NCBI RefSeq assembly: GCF_000192225.1
Contig: NZ_GL872413.1
Coordinates: forward strand, 1,659,204-1,723,203
Reading direction: 5' to 3'
DNA: 64,000 bases
From: Capnocytophaga sp. oral taxon 338 str. F0234
GTDB lineage: Bacteria > Bacteroidota > Bacteroidia > Flavobacteriales > Flavobacteriaceae
Made by a program: the position numbers and the translations under genes
In this document: positions 36,640-45,889 of the stretch, in pieces
How positions within the stretch are numbered: the first letter of the stretch is position 1
Layout: every line of letters starts with the position of its first letter
Notes under the pieces: generated by a model
What the model was told of the DNA's origin: nothing
Database searches by the model: none
What the model saw: the letters and a program-made list of their open reading frames with translations, nothing else

Positions 36640-37287
36640 ATGCTTATTGCTCCTTCCCTATTAGCAGCTGATTTTGCTAACTTACAAAGGGACATAGAGA
36701 TGGTCAACCGTAGCCAAGCAGATTGGTTTCATATAGATGTAATGGATGGTGTATTTGTCCCTAATATCTCCTATGGTATGCCTGTGGTAAAAGCCATTCA
36801 CAAATATGCTCAAAAGCCTTTGGATGTACATTTGATGATAATAGACCCAGACCGATACCTACATGCTTTTGCTCAGCTGGGAAGTACGACTCTTTCAGTA
36901 CATTATGAAGCTTGTGTGCACTTGCATCGCACCCTGCAGGCTATCAAGCAAGAAGGGATGAAGGCAGGAGTTGCCCTAAACCCTCACACACCTATTAGCG
37001 TTCTGGAGGATATTATTACAGAAGTGGATTTGCTCCTTATTATGAGTGTAAACCCTGGCTTTGGAGGACAGTCCTTTATAGAGAACACTTATAAGAAAGT
37101 GCGACAAGCAAAGGAACTTATTCTAAGGAACCATGCCAAGACACTCATAGAAGTAGATGGAGGGGTTAATGCTACCAATGCTCCTGAACTGGTAAAAGCA
37201 GGAGCCGATGTACTAGTTGCAGGTAGCTTTGTATTCAATGCTCCTAATCCAGAAGAAACAATAGCTGCTCTCAAAGCAGGGAAATAA
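36640..37287 (+). CDS. rpe: Ribulose-phosphate 3-epimerase
   Basis: 215-aa TIM-barrel enzyme of the pentose phosphate pathway that interconverts ribulose 5-phosphate and xylulose 5-phosphate. Start MLIAPSLLAADFANL, metal ligands in WFHIDVMDGVFVPN (His/Asp about 34-36), DVHLMI (His about 67), and the catalytic Asp in IEVDGGVN; NPGFGGQSFI closes over the phosphate. Single gene with its own promoter; length is normal. Confidence 0.96.
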   Translation: MLIAPSLLAADFANLQRDIEMVNRSQADWFHIDVMDGVFVPNISYGMPVVKAIHKYAQKPLDVHLMIIDPDRYLHAFAQLGSTTLSVHYEACVHLHRTLQAIKQEGMKAGVALNPHTPISVLEDIITEVDLLLIMSVNPGFGGQSFIENTYKKVRQAKELILRNHAKTLIEVDGGVNATNAPELVKAGADVLVAGSFVFNAPNPEETIAALKAGK

Positions 37288-37411
37288 GCGTCTTGATATA
37301 TTTAGATATTATTTTGTTAAGCAAAACAAAATAAAAATTAATGTGTTTATATGAATTGTTAATTATTTTGATAAAATAATTATTTCTACCTATGCAATGA
37401 TATTTTTTAAT

Positions 37412-37419
37412 TATCTTTG
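37412..37419 (+). promoter_or_regulatory. -7 element of the transglutaminase-like gene
   Basis: TATCTTTG, 58 nt before the ATG at 37478; no clear TTTG at -33. Confidence 0.5.
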
Positions 37420-37477
37420 CTTCTGAGTTAATAACCTTAATATTAAAATTATTTAAAAAAACATAAAAAATTTAATA

Positions 37478-39478
37478 ATGGAAGTAGAACAAGGGTATAA
37501 GATAGCGCCTGCTCCTGAATGGGCAGCTACTTTGACCAATGAGCAGATTATAGACTTATGCAAGGATTCAGATTTTGCCACAGAACAGATAGACGAAGGA
37601 AGAGATTTTTGTTATCTTCTTAACAAATATTTCTATGTAGATGATGAGAAAAACACCGATTATGCTCTGATGGCATACACCCTCACTCAACCAGAGAACT
37701 TAGAACGTGCCTCGGTGAATGATATGGTTTTGGAAGAGAATGAATATTACGAAATCAACCGTATCGCTGTTATTCGTGATGGTATTTATATAGATAAGCT
37801 CTCCGATACTAATATAAAGGTTCTTGATAATGAAAACAATAGTAATGGAGGTGTATTAAGCAAATCCAAGAAAATAAATATTTCTATTCGAGATCTCAGG
37901 TTATATGATATTCTCATTTTGGAGGATTCACGTACAAAAGTGTTCTCCGAGAAGGAGTTCGTTCGTCGTGATTTTGTAAAACACATATATGTTACTCCTG
38001 ACACCTATTGGGCCTATGGAAAATACCACTACAAATTCATTAACAATCGCCAAAAGAAAGTAGCCTATAAAGAATTTTTCTTCCGAGATGAACAGGGGAA
38101 CGCTTTAGAGCAGCCCATTAAATATTTGGACAAGGGAGAAGTATTAGAGATTGAGCATACCGATTATATCAACCCTGTAGACCCTAATAGAGAGATATTT
38201 CCTTTTATAGACTTCGCTACAGAGAGTACCTGGAAAGACCTTTCCAATTATATTTATCCCTTATATAAAGATGTATTGGAGTCATCCGATTTGAAGGATT
38301 TTGCTCCGGATTTGGTAGAAAAATTAGATAAATTCTCATCCTTAGATGAGAAAATACAGTTTGCCATTGAATATGTACAGAATAATATATACTATACTTA
38401 CAATGCCGATGAGATGAATGGTCATAAGCCTCAGGAGCCTTCCATTACTTATCATAACAAGCAAGGGGATTGTAAGGCTAAGTGTGTACTCCTGAAGACT
38501 ATTCTTGACCACTTAGGGGTGGAGACCAGTGTAGTATTGGTGAATTATAATGCTGACTTTTACTTAAAATATTACCTTCCTTCCCTACTCTCATTCAATC
38601 ACGTAATTGTAAAAATTCACTACAAAGGAGAGGATTACTTCATAGATGCTACCTCACGTAATGAGTTTGGAAGATTAGAGAAAAGAACGGTACTTAGCTT
38701 CTGTCATTACATGGAAATCAAGGAGAATTCAACCCTTAGTGTGCGTAAGCCTACTCACTTTGCCCTACCTTGTATAGATGAACATGTAAAGGTAGTGGTC
38801 AAAGAAGGAAAAGGAAAGATAACCTTACATACTACCTATCGCTATAACCGTGCCAACAATATGAGGAACTACTTTAAGCAAACGAACAAGAAGGAACTCA
38901 TAGATGGCTGGAATCGCTTCCTCTTCTATAACCTGAACTATGTCAATGACCGAAGTGAGCAAGATATTCGTGAGATATTCAAGGATGTAAGCATTAAGAT
39001 AGAGAAAGATGACAAGGAAGAAAATGAACTTACCATTGGTTATGAAGCTACTATTCTTAATCCTTATTTCACCAACAAAGAAGGAGAAGAGTTCCTTATG
39101 TACTTTGACCATAGTGTACTGAAAAAAGACCTTATAGACTTTCGCCATAAGGATAGCAGCTATTGGCATAACTATGATAGCGAACATTACCTCATTGAGC
39201 TCTATGCTGATAAGCCTATTAACACGAAGGAAAAATATACCACACAAGAGCTTGAACTCTCCAATGACTTTTTCTCCTATTCCAGTAAAAAGACTATTGA
39301 GAAGAGTTCAGGGAAGGTAGAGATTTCCTATGACCCACTCACAAATGTTGAAATTACCTTAGAGAATATCCAGCCAATCAAAGAGGATTATCATCGCATA
39401 GGGGATAGTAACTTTGGCTTAGGGATTGATGTGCTCCCTAAAGGATTTTTCAATAGGATAAAATCATGGTTTAAGTAA
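37478..39478 (+). CDS. Transglutaminase-like (DUF3857-type) protein without signal peptide
   Basis: 666-aa protein. The N-terminal about 270 residues are beta-rich and resemble DUF3857. A transglutaminase-like core follows at about 285-405, with Cys in GDCKAKCVLLKTILDHLG (about 330), His in SFNHVIVKIHY (about 370) and Asp in YFIDATSRNEFG (about 387). A beta-rich C-terminal region ends the protein. Relatives usually begin with a signal peptide; this one starts MEVEQGYKIAPAPEWAAT and appears cytosolic. Enzymatic activity (peptidase or cross-linking) unknown. Single gene; weakly related proteins exist in many Bacteroidota. Confidence 0.72.
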   Translation: MEVEQGYKIAPAPEWAATLTNEQIIDLCKDSDFATEQIDEGRDFCYLLNKYFYVDDEKNTDYALMAYTLTQPENLERASVNDMVLEENEYYEINRIAVIRDGIYIDKLSDTNIKVLDNENNSNGGVLSKSKKINISIRDLRLYDILILEDSRTKVFSEKEFVRRDFVKHIYVTPDTYWAYGKYHYKFINNRQKKVAYKEFFFRDEQGNALEQPIKYLDKGEVLEIEHTDYINPVDPNREIFPFIDFATESTWKDLSNYIYPLYKDVLESSDLKDFAPDLVEKLDKFSSLDEKIQFAIEYVQNNIYYTYNADEMNGHKPQEPSITYHNKQGDCKAKCVLLKTILDHLGVETSVVLVNYNADFYLKYYLPSLLSFNHVIVKIHYKGEDYFIDATSRNEFGRLEKRTVLSFCHYMEIKENSTLSVRKPTHFALPCIDEHVKVVVKEGKGKITLHTTYRYNRANNMRNYFKQTNKKELIDGWNRFLFYNLNYVNDRSEQDIREIFKDVSIKIEKDDKEENELTIGYEATILNPYFTNKEGEEFLMYFDHSVLKKDLIDFRHKDSSYWHNYDSEHYLIELYADKPINTKEKYTTQELELSNDFFSYSSKKTIEKSSGKVEISYDPLTNVEITLENIQPIKEDYHRIGDSNFGLGIDVLPKGFFNRIKSWFK

Positions 39479-39512
39479 AAAGTATACATTTCATACATTC
39501 ATAATAAAAAGG

Positions 39513-39541
39513 AGAAAAGCTGCCCAGTTGGCAGCTTTTCT
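39513..39541. terminator. Bidirectional terminator between the transglutaminase and TonB-receptor genes
   Basis: 12-bp perfect stem AGAAAAGCTGCC/GGCAGCTTTTCT around a CAGTT loop, with T-rich flank on both strands. It serves two convergent genes. Confidence 0.85.
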
Positions 39542-39565
39542 GATTTAATTATTGATGAAAACATA

Positions 39566-42385
39566 TCAAAATTGGTATTTTACACCCACATTCCATGTAC
39601 GACCGAAGCCAAAGAACACTTTATTAGCCACATCTATACCTTTGTAAGTCTTACTGGTATTGGTAGCATGAATATTGGTATTGGATTCAGAAATATAGGT
39701 AGTATCCAATATATTATTTACATTTGCTAAAAGAGTAATGGATTGTTTTTTTCCGAAAGCAAACTTATAAGAAAGTCCTCCATCAAAAAGGTTATACTGA
39801 GGGAGCTTAATACTTTCCCTATTGGTATTACTTGCACTACTCAAGGAGGCAACATCCAGCCTTGCATATAGGTTATTGACATAGCGCCAACTTAGGTCAA
39901 TATTGAAATTATCAATAGGAGTTACCACCACTCCGAGATTAGCGGTCATCTGAGCAGAGTCCCCTACTTTTATTTTATCCAAATCCACATCAAACTGGTT
40001 ACTTGTTTTTCCTGAGAGCGTATATTCGGTATTATCTGCACTAAGGAAAGTATTCACTTGGGCTTTTCCTTGGTAGAACCAATCTCCAAAAGAGAACATA
40101 CCATTAACCTTGACTAACTCATTGATACGATAAGTAGCATCCATTTCCACCCCTTGGTGGATTTCAGTTACCCCAAGCATTTCAAAAAAGTACTGTGTAT
40201 TTCTGTCCCATTGGTTATCACGACGTACATAACGGTCTTTCCAAGAGGTACGATACAGATTTACATTGGCAGCGATATTTTCGCTTTTGAAACCATAGCC
40301 TAACTCTATTCCAAATATCTTTTCATTGGTAAGATTAGGGTTAACAAAGTTCTTATAGTTAGGATATACTGAGTTGAAGAAAGGTTGTCGGGAATAATAA
40401 CCTATATTAGCGAACACATTATGGTGATTATCAAGATTATAATTAGCCCCAGCCTTCATGTTATATCCAGGAATATTCTTATAGGTGGTCTCAGTTTGCA
40501 TAGCTGTTTCAGGTTTTCCTTTAAGGGCGAGAGTACCTTCTTTGAGAAAATGGTCTATCCTCTGGTAAGCCTGCATAGAGCTTGACCATTGAGCAAAGGC
40601 GGAGAGCTTATCATTGGTATATTCCACCTGACCGAAAGCCCCTAGCCAGCGTACATTACCATCATTACTGAAGGTTATCTGGTCATCCAGATTTTCTATA
40701 CGTCCTCCAAAAGGGTTAAAGGAAGGTCTGTCAGAGATAGAGTGAGTTACATTACGAGGGATGGTAATATTCCTATTGGAAGCATCTCGGTAGAAATCTG
40801 TTCCTAAGAAATCACTTACCACTTCATAGTGATACCCTTTGTAGTACCTGCCGTCAAGTCCAACACTGAAGGATAGATGATCAGAGAGCTTATGATTGAA
40901 ATTGGTAAGGAATCCGAACCAATTATGAGAGTTCACGGAAGCCTTACGAGCGAAACCTTCGGTAACGTTCATTTCTTGGTTATTGGAATTGATTACCTTA
41001 CGAGTTGCATTGGCTACATAAGGAGTTCCATGGAGTTCAACATGTTGATTAGGTGTGGAGACATCTTCTCCTTGATTATACCTAACCATTCTTTCAATAT
41101 CCATAAGTCCGTCAGGGGTTCTAAAGTTAGAAGCATTCAGCATAGTAGGTCTGCCATTTCGGTGGGTTCCTGTCCAAGCACCTCCTGCATCACGAGTTCC
41201 TGACCCACGACCGAAGGAAGCATATACTACGGTGCTAAGGGTGGATCGTTCCTCTATATTCCAATCCCAATTAAGCATTATCACAGGTTTGTGATATACA
41301 TTACGGCGGAAGCTATATTCCTTACCATTATAGTATCCCCAGTCGGAATTATAACGGCGATTAGGTTCTCCATCTTTTCCATACTTCAGATAATCCTGAA
41401 TAGAGATATGGTTGCTACGCTGGTGGTGCCATTGAGGGGCTCCTGTGAACATGAATTGAAAGGCATGCTTATCATTAGGGGCGTACCCTAAAGCGAAGAA
41501 GTAGTTATAGGCTTCGAACTTAGTTCCTTCCGCATAGGTAGCTCCTGCAGTACGGCTTAGTAGGACAGAAGTAGACCATCCTTTTTTACTTTTCCCTGTA
41601 TTATAGGCAGCCAATCCTTTGTAGAATCCGTCATTTCCGTAAGCGGCAGATACAGTACCTCCCTCATTCATATCGGAGGCACGGGTTACAATATTGATAG
41701 TTCCTCCTACAGAGGCAATGGCTAACTTAGAGGCACCCAATCCACGCTGTATCTGCATAGAGGAGGTTACATCGGAGATTCCTGCCCAGTTGCTCCAATA
41801 TACTTTACCGTTCTCCATGTCATTAATAGGCATTCCATTAATCATCACGGCGATATTTTCATTACCGAAGCCACGGATATTAATTTTAGAGTCTCCGTAG
41901 CCACCACCTGACTTAGTTGCATATACCGAAGGGGTTTTGTTCAGTAGTTCGGGGAATTCCTGATTTCCTAACTTGCTGGTAATTTCAGCAGCACGGATGG
42001 TAGAGACCGCCACCGGTGTTTTGCGTTCTTTTGCCATATCCACCAAGGTGTTCCCGGTGAACACCAATCCGGTAAGTTCCTCTGCATCGGGCATAAGAGT
42101 TACCTGTACAGAAGCCTTTCCTTTGACAATAGTAAAAGGTACTTCTTTGGTTTTGAAACTAACAAAGGAGACAACTAAGATTCCCTTTTTCTGAGTAGTT
42201 TTAAGGGTGAACTTTCCTTTTTCATCGGTGGAAGTTCCATGAGTAGTTCCTTTGATAAGGACGTTTGCCCCTAAAAGAGGTCCTTTTTCTTCACCATCAA
42301 ACACGGTTCCTGTGATTGTTTGTGCCGAGAGGGTGGCTATCATAAAGAATGCCCACAAGCTCAGCCAATGTTTAACTGTTTTCAT
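39566..42385 (-). CDS. TonB-dependent outer-membrane receptor
   Basis: 939-aa receptor. Signal peptide MKTVKHWLSLWAFFMIATLSAQ, then a carboxypeptidase-D-like domain (TITGTVFDGEEKGPLLGANV, about 23-110), plug domain (VSTIRAAEITSKLG, NIRGFGNENIAVMINGMPIN, SVGGTINIVTRAS) and a 22-strand-type barrel ending FGFGRTWNVGVKYQF. The layout is SusC-like in length class but there is no SusD gene next to it, so siderophore, vitamin or peptide uptake is possible; the substrate cannot be read. It lies divergent from metE with 398 nt between; a promoter is not clear. Confidence 0.92.
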   Translation of the reverse strand: MKTVKHWLSLWAFFMIATLSAQTITGTVFDGEEKGPLLGANVLIKGTTHGTSTDEKGKFTLKTTQKKGILVVSFVSFKTKEVPFTIVKGKASVQVTLMPDAEELTGLVFTGNTLVDMAKERKTPVAVSTIRAAEITSKLGNQEFPELLNKTPSVYATKSGGGYGDSKINIRGFGNENIAVMINGMPINDMENGKVYWSNWAGISDVTSSMQIQRGLGASKLAIASVGGTINIVTRASDMNEGGTVSAAYGNDGFYKGLAAYNTGKSKKGWSTSVLLSRTAGATYAEGTKFEAYNYFFALGYAPNDKHAFQFMFTGAPQWHHQRSNHISIQDYLKYGKDGEPNRRYNSDWGYYNGKEYSFRRNVYHKPVIMLNWDWNIEERSTLSTVVYASFGRGSGTRDAGGAWTGTHRNGRPTMLNASNFRTPDGLMDIERMVRYNQGEDVSTPNQHVELHGTPYVANATRKVINSNNQEMNVTEGFARKASVNSHNWFGFLTNFNHKLSDHLSFSVGLDGRYYKGYHYEVVSDFLGTDFYRDASNRNITIPRNVTHSISDRPSFNPFGGRIENLDDQITFSNDGNVRWLGAFGQVEYTNDKLSAFAQWSSSMQAYQRIDHFLKEGTLALKGKPETAMQTETTYKNIPGYNMKAGANYNLDNHHNVFANIGYYSRQPFFNSVYPNYKNFVNPNLTNEKIFGIELGYGFKSENIAANVNLYRTSWKDRYVRRDNQWDRNTQYFFEMLGVTEIHQGVEMDATYRINELVKVNGMFSFGDWFYQGKAQVNTFLSADNTEYTLSGKTSNQFDVDLDKIKVGDSAQMTANLGVVVTPIDNFNIDLSWRYVNNLYARLDVASLSSASNTNRESIKLPQYNLFDGGLSYKFAFGKKQSITLLANVNNILDTTYISESNTNIHATNTSKTYKGIDVANKVFFGFGRTWNVGVKYQF

Positions 42386-42783
42386 CTTTTATTATGTATA
42401 ATTATATCAATGGTTTTGTGGTACAAATTTCGTAAATTTCACGCATATTAATTTCTAAGGATATGTTAATCTTAATTATTTTTTACCAACAATCACTGTT
42501 CAAAACCTTTATTTTTTGTTCATAACTTCATTTTGTTCCAATATATTATAGATAATTTAATTAAATAGTTAAATATCCATATAATATATATTTTCTCATA
42601 CCATATATTTAAATATTATCAATATTCCTTATTTCTATTATTGTTTCTGAAAGAATTCTATTTGATTAGAATTTTTTTTTGAATTTTTTTTTGATATTAG
42701 AATATTATATTATATCTTTGCACCCTAAAAGTAAAAAGGGATTATCTATCCTTATTAAATAATAATAAATAAATAAAGCGAAT
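42386..42783. other. Divergent intergenic region between TonB receptor and metE
   Basis: 398 nt, very AT-rich. The clear signal is the metE promoter near its right end. The leader of metE after the promoter is only about 60 nt and contains a short AAGGGATTATCTATCCTT hairpin. I see no cobalamin or SAM riboswitch-like structure. The left part holds no recognisable element beyond AT tracts. Confidence 0.6.
42690..42720 (+). promoter_or_regulatory. metE promoter
   Basis: TTTG at 42690-42693, exactly 19 nt, then TATCTTTG at 42713-42720. The ATG follows at 42784. Confidence 0.8.
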
Positions 42784-45090
42784 ATGAGAACAAATGTGTT
42801 AGGCTATCCGCGTATTGGAGAGAAGCGCGAGCTAAAAAAAGCCAATGAGGCTTTTTGGGAAGGTAATCTCAGTGAGGAGGAACTCCTCTTGGTTGCAGAG
42901 AAAATCCGTGTCCATAACTGGAGCTTGCAAAAGGAAGCAGGTATAGATCTTATCCCTTCTAATGATTTTTCCTTATATGACCAAGTATTGGATTTTTCCT
43001 TTACAGTAAATGCTATTCCTCAGCGTTTTGCCCCTACCAAAGAACTCTGTGAACTTAAGCAATATTTTGCCATTGCCCGTGGTTATCAAAAAGATGGCAT
43101 AGATGTTACTGCTTCAGAAATGACCAAATGGTTTGATACCAATTATCATTATATTGTTCCTGAATTTACCAAAAATCAAACCTTTTCCTTGAAGGTGAAC
43201 AAGCCTTTGAAGGAATATAATTTGGCTAAAAAACATGGATTTGAGACCAAACCCGTACTTTTAGGCATGGTTACTTACCTGCTCTTAGGGAAAGAAAAGG
43301 AGGCTGGCTTCCATCGCTTAGAGCTTGCAACAAGCCTGCTCCCTGTCTATATACAGATTGTACAAAGCCTTGTGGATGCAGGAGCTAAGAGCATCCAAAT
43401 AGATGAACCTTACTTAGTACTTGACCTTCCCCAAGGGGCTGAGGAAACCTACCGAAAGGTGTATGGTGAGCTTAAGGCTAAGTTCCCTAAAACAGAATTT
43501 ATTCTAACTACCTACTTTGGAGCCTTGGATAATAATACCTCTTTAGCAGTGTCTCTCCCTTTTGACGTATTACACATTGACCTTGTTCGTGCTACCGCAC
43601 AGTTAGATGGGGTACTTAAGGCACTTGATAAGGACAAGAAGCTTTCCTTAGGAGTGGTAGATGGTCGTAATATCTGGAAAAACAATTTTGAGCATTCTCT
43701 CGCCCTTATAGAGAAGGCACAGGAGGTTATCGGTTATGACCGCTTACTTATTGGTACTTCTTCTTCCTTGCTACATACACCTTGTAACTTAGAGAATGAA
43801 AATAATGAAAAGGTGCTCACTGCAGAGATCAAGCAATGGCTTGCCTTTGCCAAACAGAAAGTAAAGGAACTTTCTACTCTTAAAACCCTTGCTCAAGGGC
43901 ATGATCTTAGTCCAGAGGTAAAAGCTGCTTTTGAAGAAAACAAGCGAGCTGCTGAGAATCGCAAGACTTCCCCGCTAATTCATGACCCTAAAGTTAAAGA
44001 GCGTGTAAAAAAGATTACTGAGAGTGACAGCAAGCGCAAGAGTCCTTTTTCTATCCGCCGAAAAATGCAAGAAGAAGCCCTACACTTGCCCCTTTTCCCT
44101 ACCACTACCATTGGCTCCTTCCCACAAACACAAGAGGTACGTTCTTGGAGAGCCTCCTTCAAGAAAGGAGTGCTTAGCGAGAAAGAATATGACCGCCTTC
44201 TTGAAAAAGAAATTGAGGACTCCATCCGTTGGCAAGAGCAAACAGGAATTGATGTGTTGGTACATGGAGAATTTGAACGTAATGACATGGTGGAATACTT
44301 TGGAGAGCTGCTCAATGGCTATACTTTTTCCAAGTTCGGCTGGGTACAGAGCTATGGTTCCCGCTGCGTAAAGCCTCCTATTATCTTCGGAGATGTTTCC
44401 CGCCCCAATCCTATGACAGTGCGTTGGAGCAAGTACGCACAATCCCTGACCAAGCTTCCTGTAAAGGGAATGCTTACAGGACCGGTAACCATTCTCCAGT
44501 GGTCTTTTGTACGTGATGACCAACCTCGCTGGGAGACTTGTTACCAAATCGCCCTTGCTATCCGCGATGAAGTGATGGATTTAGAGAAAGCAGGCATTAA
44601 AATAATCCAGATAGACGAACCTGCTATCCGTGAAGGATTACCTTTGCGACGAGATGAGTGGAAGGATTATTTCAACTGGGCTATTAAGGCTTTCCGTATT
44701 TCCGCCTCAGGAGTGGAGGACAAAACACAAATCCATACCCACATGTGCTATTCTGAGTTCAATGACATGATAGAAGCTATTGCCAATATGGATGCCGATG
44801 TGATTACTATTGAATGCTCTCGCTCTCAAATGGAACTTTTGGATGTATTTGCCGATTTCAAATATCCAAATGAAATAGGTCCTGGTGTATATGATATTCA
44901 CTCCCCACGAGTGCCTTCTGAGGAGGAAATTTACCACCTAATGAAGAAAGCTATTGCTGTGATCCCTTTCAGAAATCTCTGGGTGAATCCTGACTGTGGA
45001 CTCAAAACACGCCATTGGGAGGAAACCAAATTAGCATTATCCGCCATGGTAGCAACGGCTAAGAAGCTCAGAGAGGAGTATAAGAAATAA
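42784..45090 (+). CDS. metE: Cobalamin-independent methionine synthase
   Basis: 768-aa enzyme that transfers the methyl group of methyltetrahydropteroyl-triglutamate to homocysteine to give methionine. The N-terminal barrel starts MRTNVLGYPRIGEKRELKKA, and the catalytic C-terminal barrel has TTTIGSFPQTQEVR (about residues 441-454), the zinc ligands in HTHMCYSEF (about 651-659), IECSRSQMELL and NPDCGLKTRHW near the end. Length and ligands are normal. Followed by a strong terminator. The neighbouring TonB receptor is divergent, without proof of a link. Confidence 0.97.
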   Translation: MRTNVLGYPRIGEKRELKKANEAFWEGNLSEEELLLVAEKIRVHNWSLQKEAGIDLIPSNDFSLYDQVLDFSFTVNAIPQRFAPTKELCELKQYFAIARGYQKDGIDVTASEMTKWFDTNYHYIVPEFTKNQTFSLKVNKPLKEYNLAKKHGFETKPVLLGMVTYLLLGKEKEAGFHRLELATSLLPVYIQIVQSLVDAGAKSIQIDEPYLVLDLPQGAEETYRKVYGELKAKFPKTEFILTTYFGALDNNTSLAVSLPFDVLHIDLVRATAQLDGVLKALDKDKKLSLGVVDGRNIWKNNFEHSLALIEKAQEVIGYDRLLIGTSSSLLHTPCNLENENNEKVLTAEIKQWLAFAKQKVKELSTLKTLAQGHDLSPEVKAAFEENKRAAENRKTSPLIHDPKVKERVKKITESDSKRKSPFSIRRKMQEEALHLPLFPTTTIGSFPQTQEVRSWRASFKKGVLSEKEYDRLLEKEIEDSIRWQEQTGIDVLVHGEFERNDMVEYFGELLNGYTFSKFGWVQSYGSRCVKPPIIFGDVSRPNPMTVRWSKYAQSLTKLPVKGMLTGPVTILQWSFVRDDQPRWETCYQIALAIRDEVMDLEKAGIKIIQIDEPAIREGLPLRRDEWKDYFNWAIKAFRISASGVEDKTQIHTHMCYSEFNDMIEAIANMDADVITIECSRSQMELLDVFADFKYPNEIGPGVYDIHSPRVPSEEEIYHLMKKAIAVIPFRNLWVNPDCGLKTRHWEETKLALSAMVATAKKLREEYKK

Positions 45091-45109
45091 TGTTTGTTTT
45101 TATTGTTCG

Positions 45110-45149
45110 AAAAGGAGGTTGTCAAGAAATTGATAGCCTCCTTTTTAGT
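45110..45149 (+). terminator. metE terminator
   Basis: 14-bp stem AAAAGGAGGTTGTC/GATAGCCTCCTTTT (two G-T pairs), 8-nt loop, T-run tail. Confidence 0.85.
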
Positions 45150-45172
45150 TAAGTTAAGTAAAAAGTAATCTT

Positions 45173-45805
45173 TTATTTTTCATCTTTACCTTTTATCTTA
45201 CAGGTGATAATATCCTTAAAGATATCCCAATTGCGTGCTGGGGAGTATTCTCGGGCATAATAGATAATCTGCAGATGGAGTTTGTTCCATTTGTGCTTAG
45301 GGAAGGCTTTTTTTGCGTCCTTTTCACTTTGCACTACGGAGGAACCATCGGAGATTTCCCAACGCTGTAACATCCGATGGATATGTGTATCCACAGGGAA
45401 AGCAGGCACCCCGAAGGCAGTACTCATAACCACACTTGCTGTTTTATGTCCTACAGAAGGGAGGGCTTCTAATGCTTGAAAGGACTGAGGTACTTGCCCT
45501 TGATACTTTTCAATAAGGATGTGGGAGAGGTGATAGATACCATAGGACTTCATAGGAGAGAGTCCCACAGGCTTAATAATCTGGCGTATCTCCTCTTGAG
45601 TGAGCTTGACCATATCATAAGGGTTATCAGCCTGAGCAAAAAGCAAAGGCGTAATTTGGTTCACCCGAGCATCAGTGCACTGGGCAGAAAGGATAACTGC
45701 AATAAGCAAGGTATAAGGATCCTTATGATTAAGAGGGATAGGAGGGTTAGGATATAGTTCCTCCAAAGTATCCATAATAAAGCGTATTTTTTCTTTTTTG
45801 TTCAT
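45173..45805 (-). CDS. nth: Endonuclease III homologue lacking the 4Fe-4S cluster
   Basis: 210-aa HhH-GPD DNA glycosylase of base-excision repair for oxidised pyrimidines. The helix-hairpin-helix is LEALPSVGHKTASVV with catalytic Lys121, and the catalytic Asp139 is in PVDTHIHR. The C-terminal region, where Nth of E. coli has four Cys binding 4Fe-4S, reads YYAREYSPARNWDIF and then DIITCKIKGKDEK with one Cys, so no cluster can form. The fold and active site look intact. I believe other Flavobacteriia share this form. Downstream of sdaA on the same strand with a terminator between. Confidence 0.9.
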   Translation of the reverse strand: MNKKEKIRFIMDTLEELYPNPPIPLNHKDPYTLLIAVILSAQCTDARVNQITPLLFAQADNPYDMVKLTQEEIRQIIKPVGLSPMKSYGIYHLSHILIEKYQGQVPQSFQALEALPSVGHKTASVVMSTAFGVPAFPVDTHIHRMLQRWEISDGSSVVQSEKDAKKAFPKHKWNKLHLQIIYYAREYSPARNWDIFKDIITCKIKGKDEK

Positions 45806-45821
45806 GGGGTTATGGAGTATT

Positions 45822-45850
45822 ACAAAGAAAGCTATCCCTAAAGGGATAGC
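45822..45850 (-). terminator. sdaA terminator
   Basis: GCTATCCC/GGGATAGC 8-bp stem with TAAA loop, then TTTCTTTG on the minus strand, about 40 nt after the sdaA stop. Confidence 0.75.
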
Positions 45851-45889
45851 CCTCTTATAACACCAAATATTAAAGTAATAAAAATATTC

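Noticed and set aside
39566-42385. SusC-type polysaccharide utilisation locus
   Set aside because: There is a TonB-dependent receptor, but no SusD-like gene or glycoside hydrolase beside it.
42386-42700. Riboswitch (cobalamin or SAM) in front of metE
   Set aside because: The promoter lies at 42690-42720, leaving about 60 nt of leader, too short for either class, and the sequence upstream of it shows no structured conserved core.
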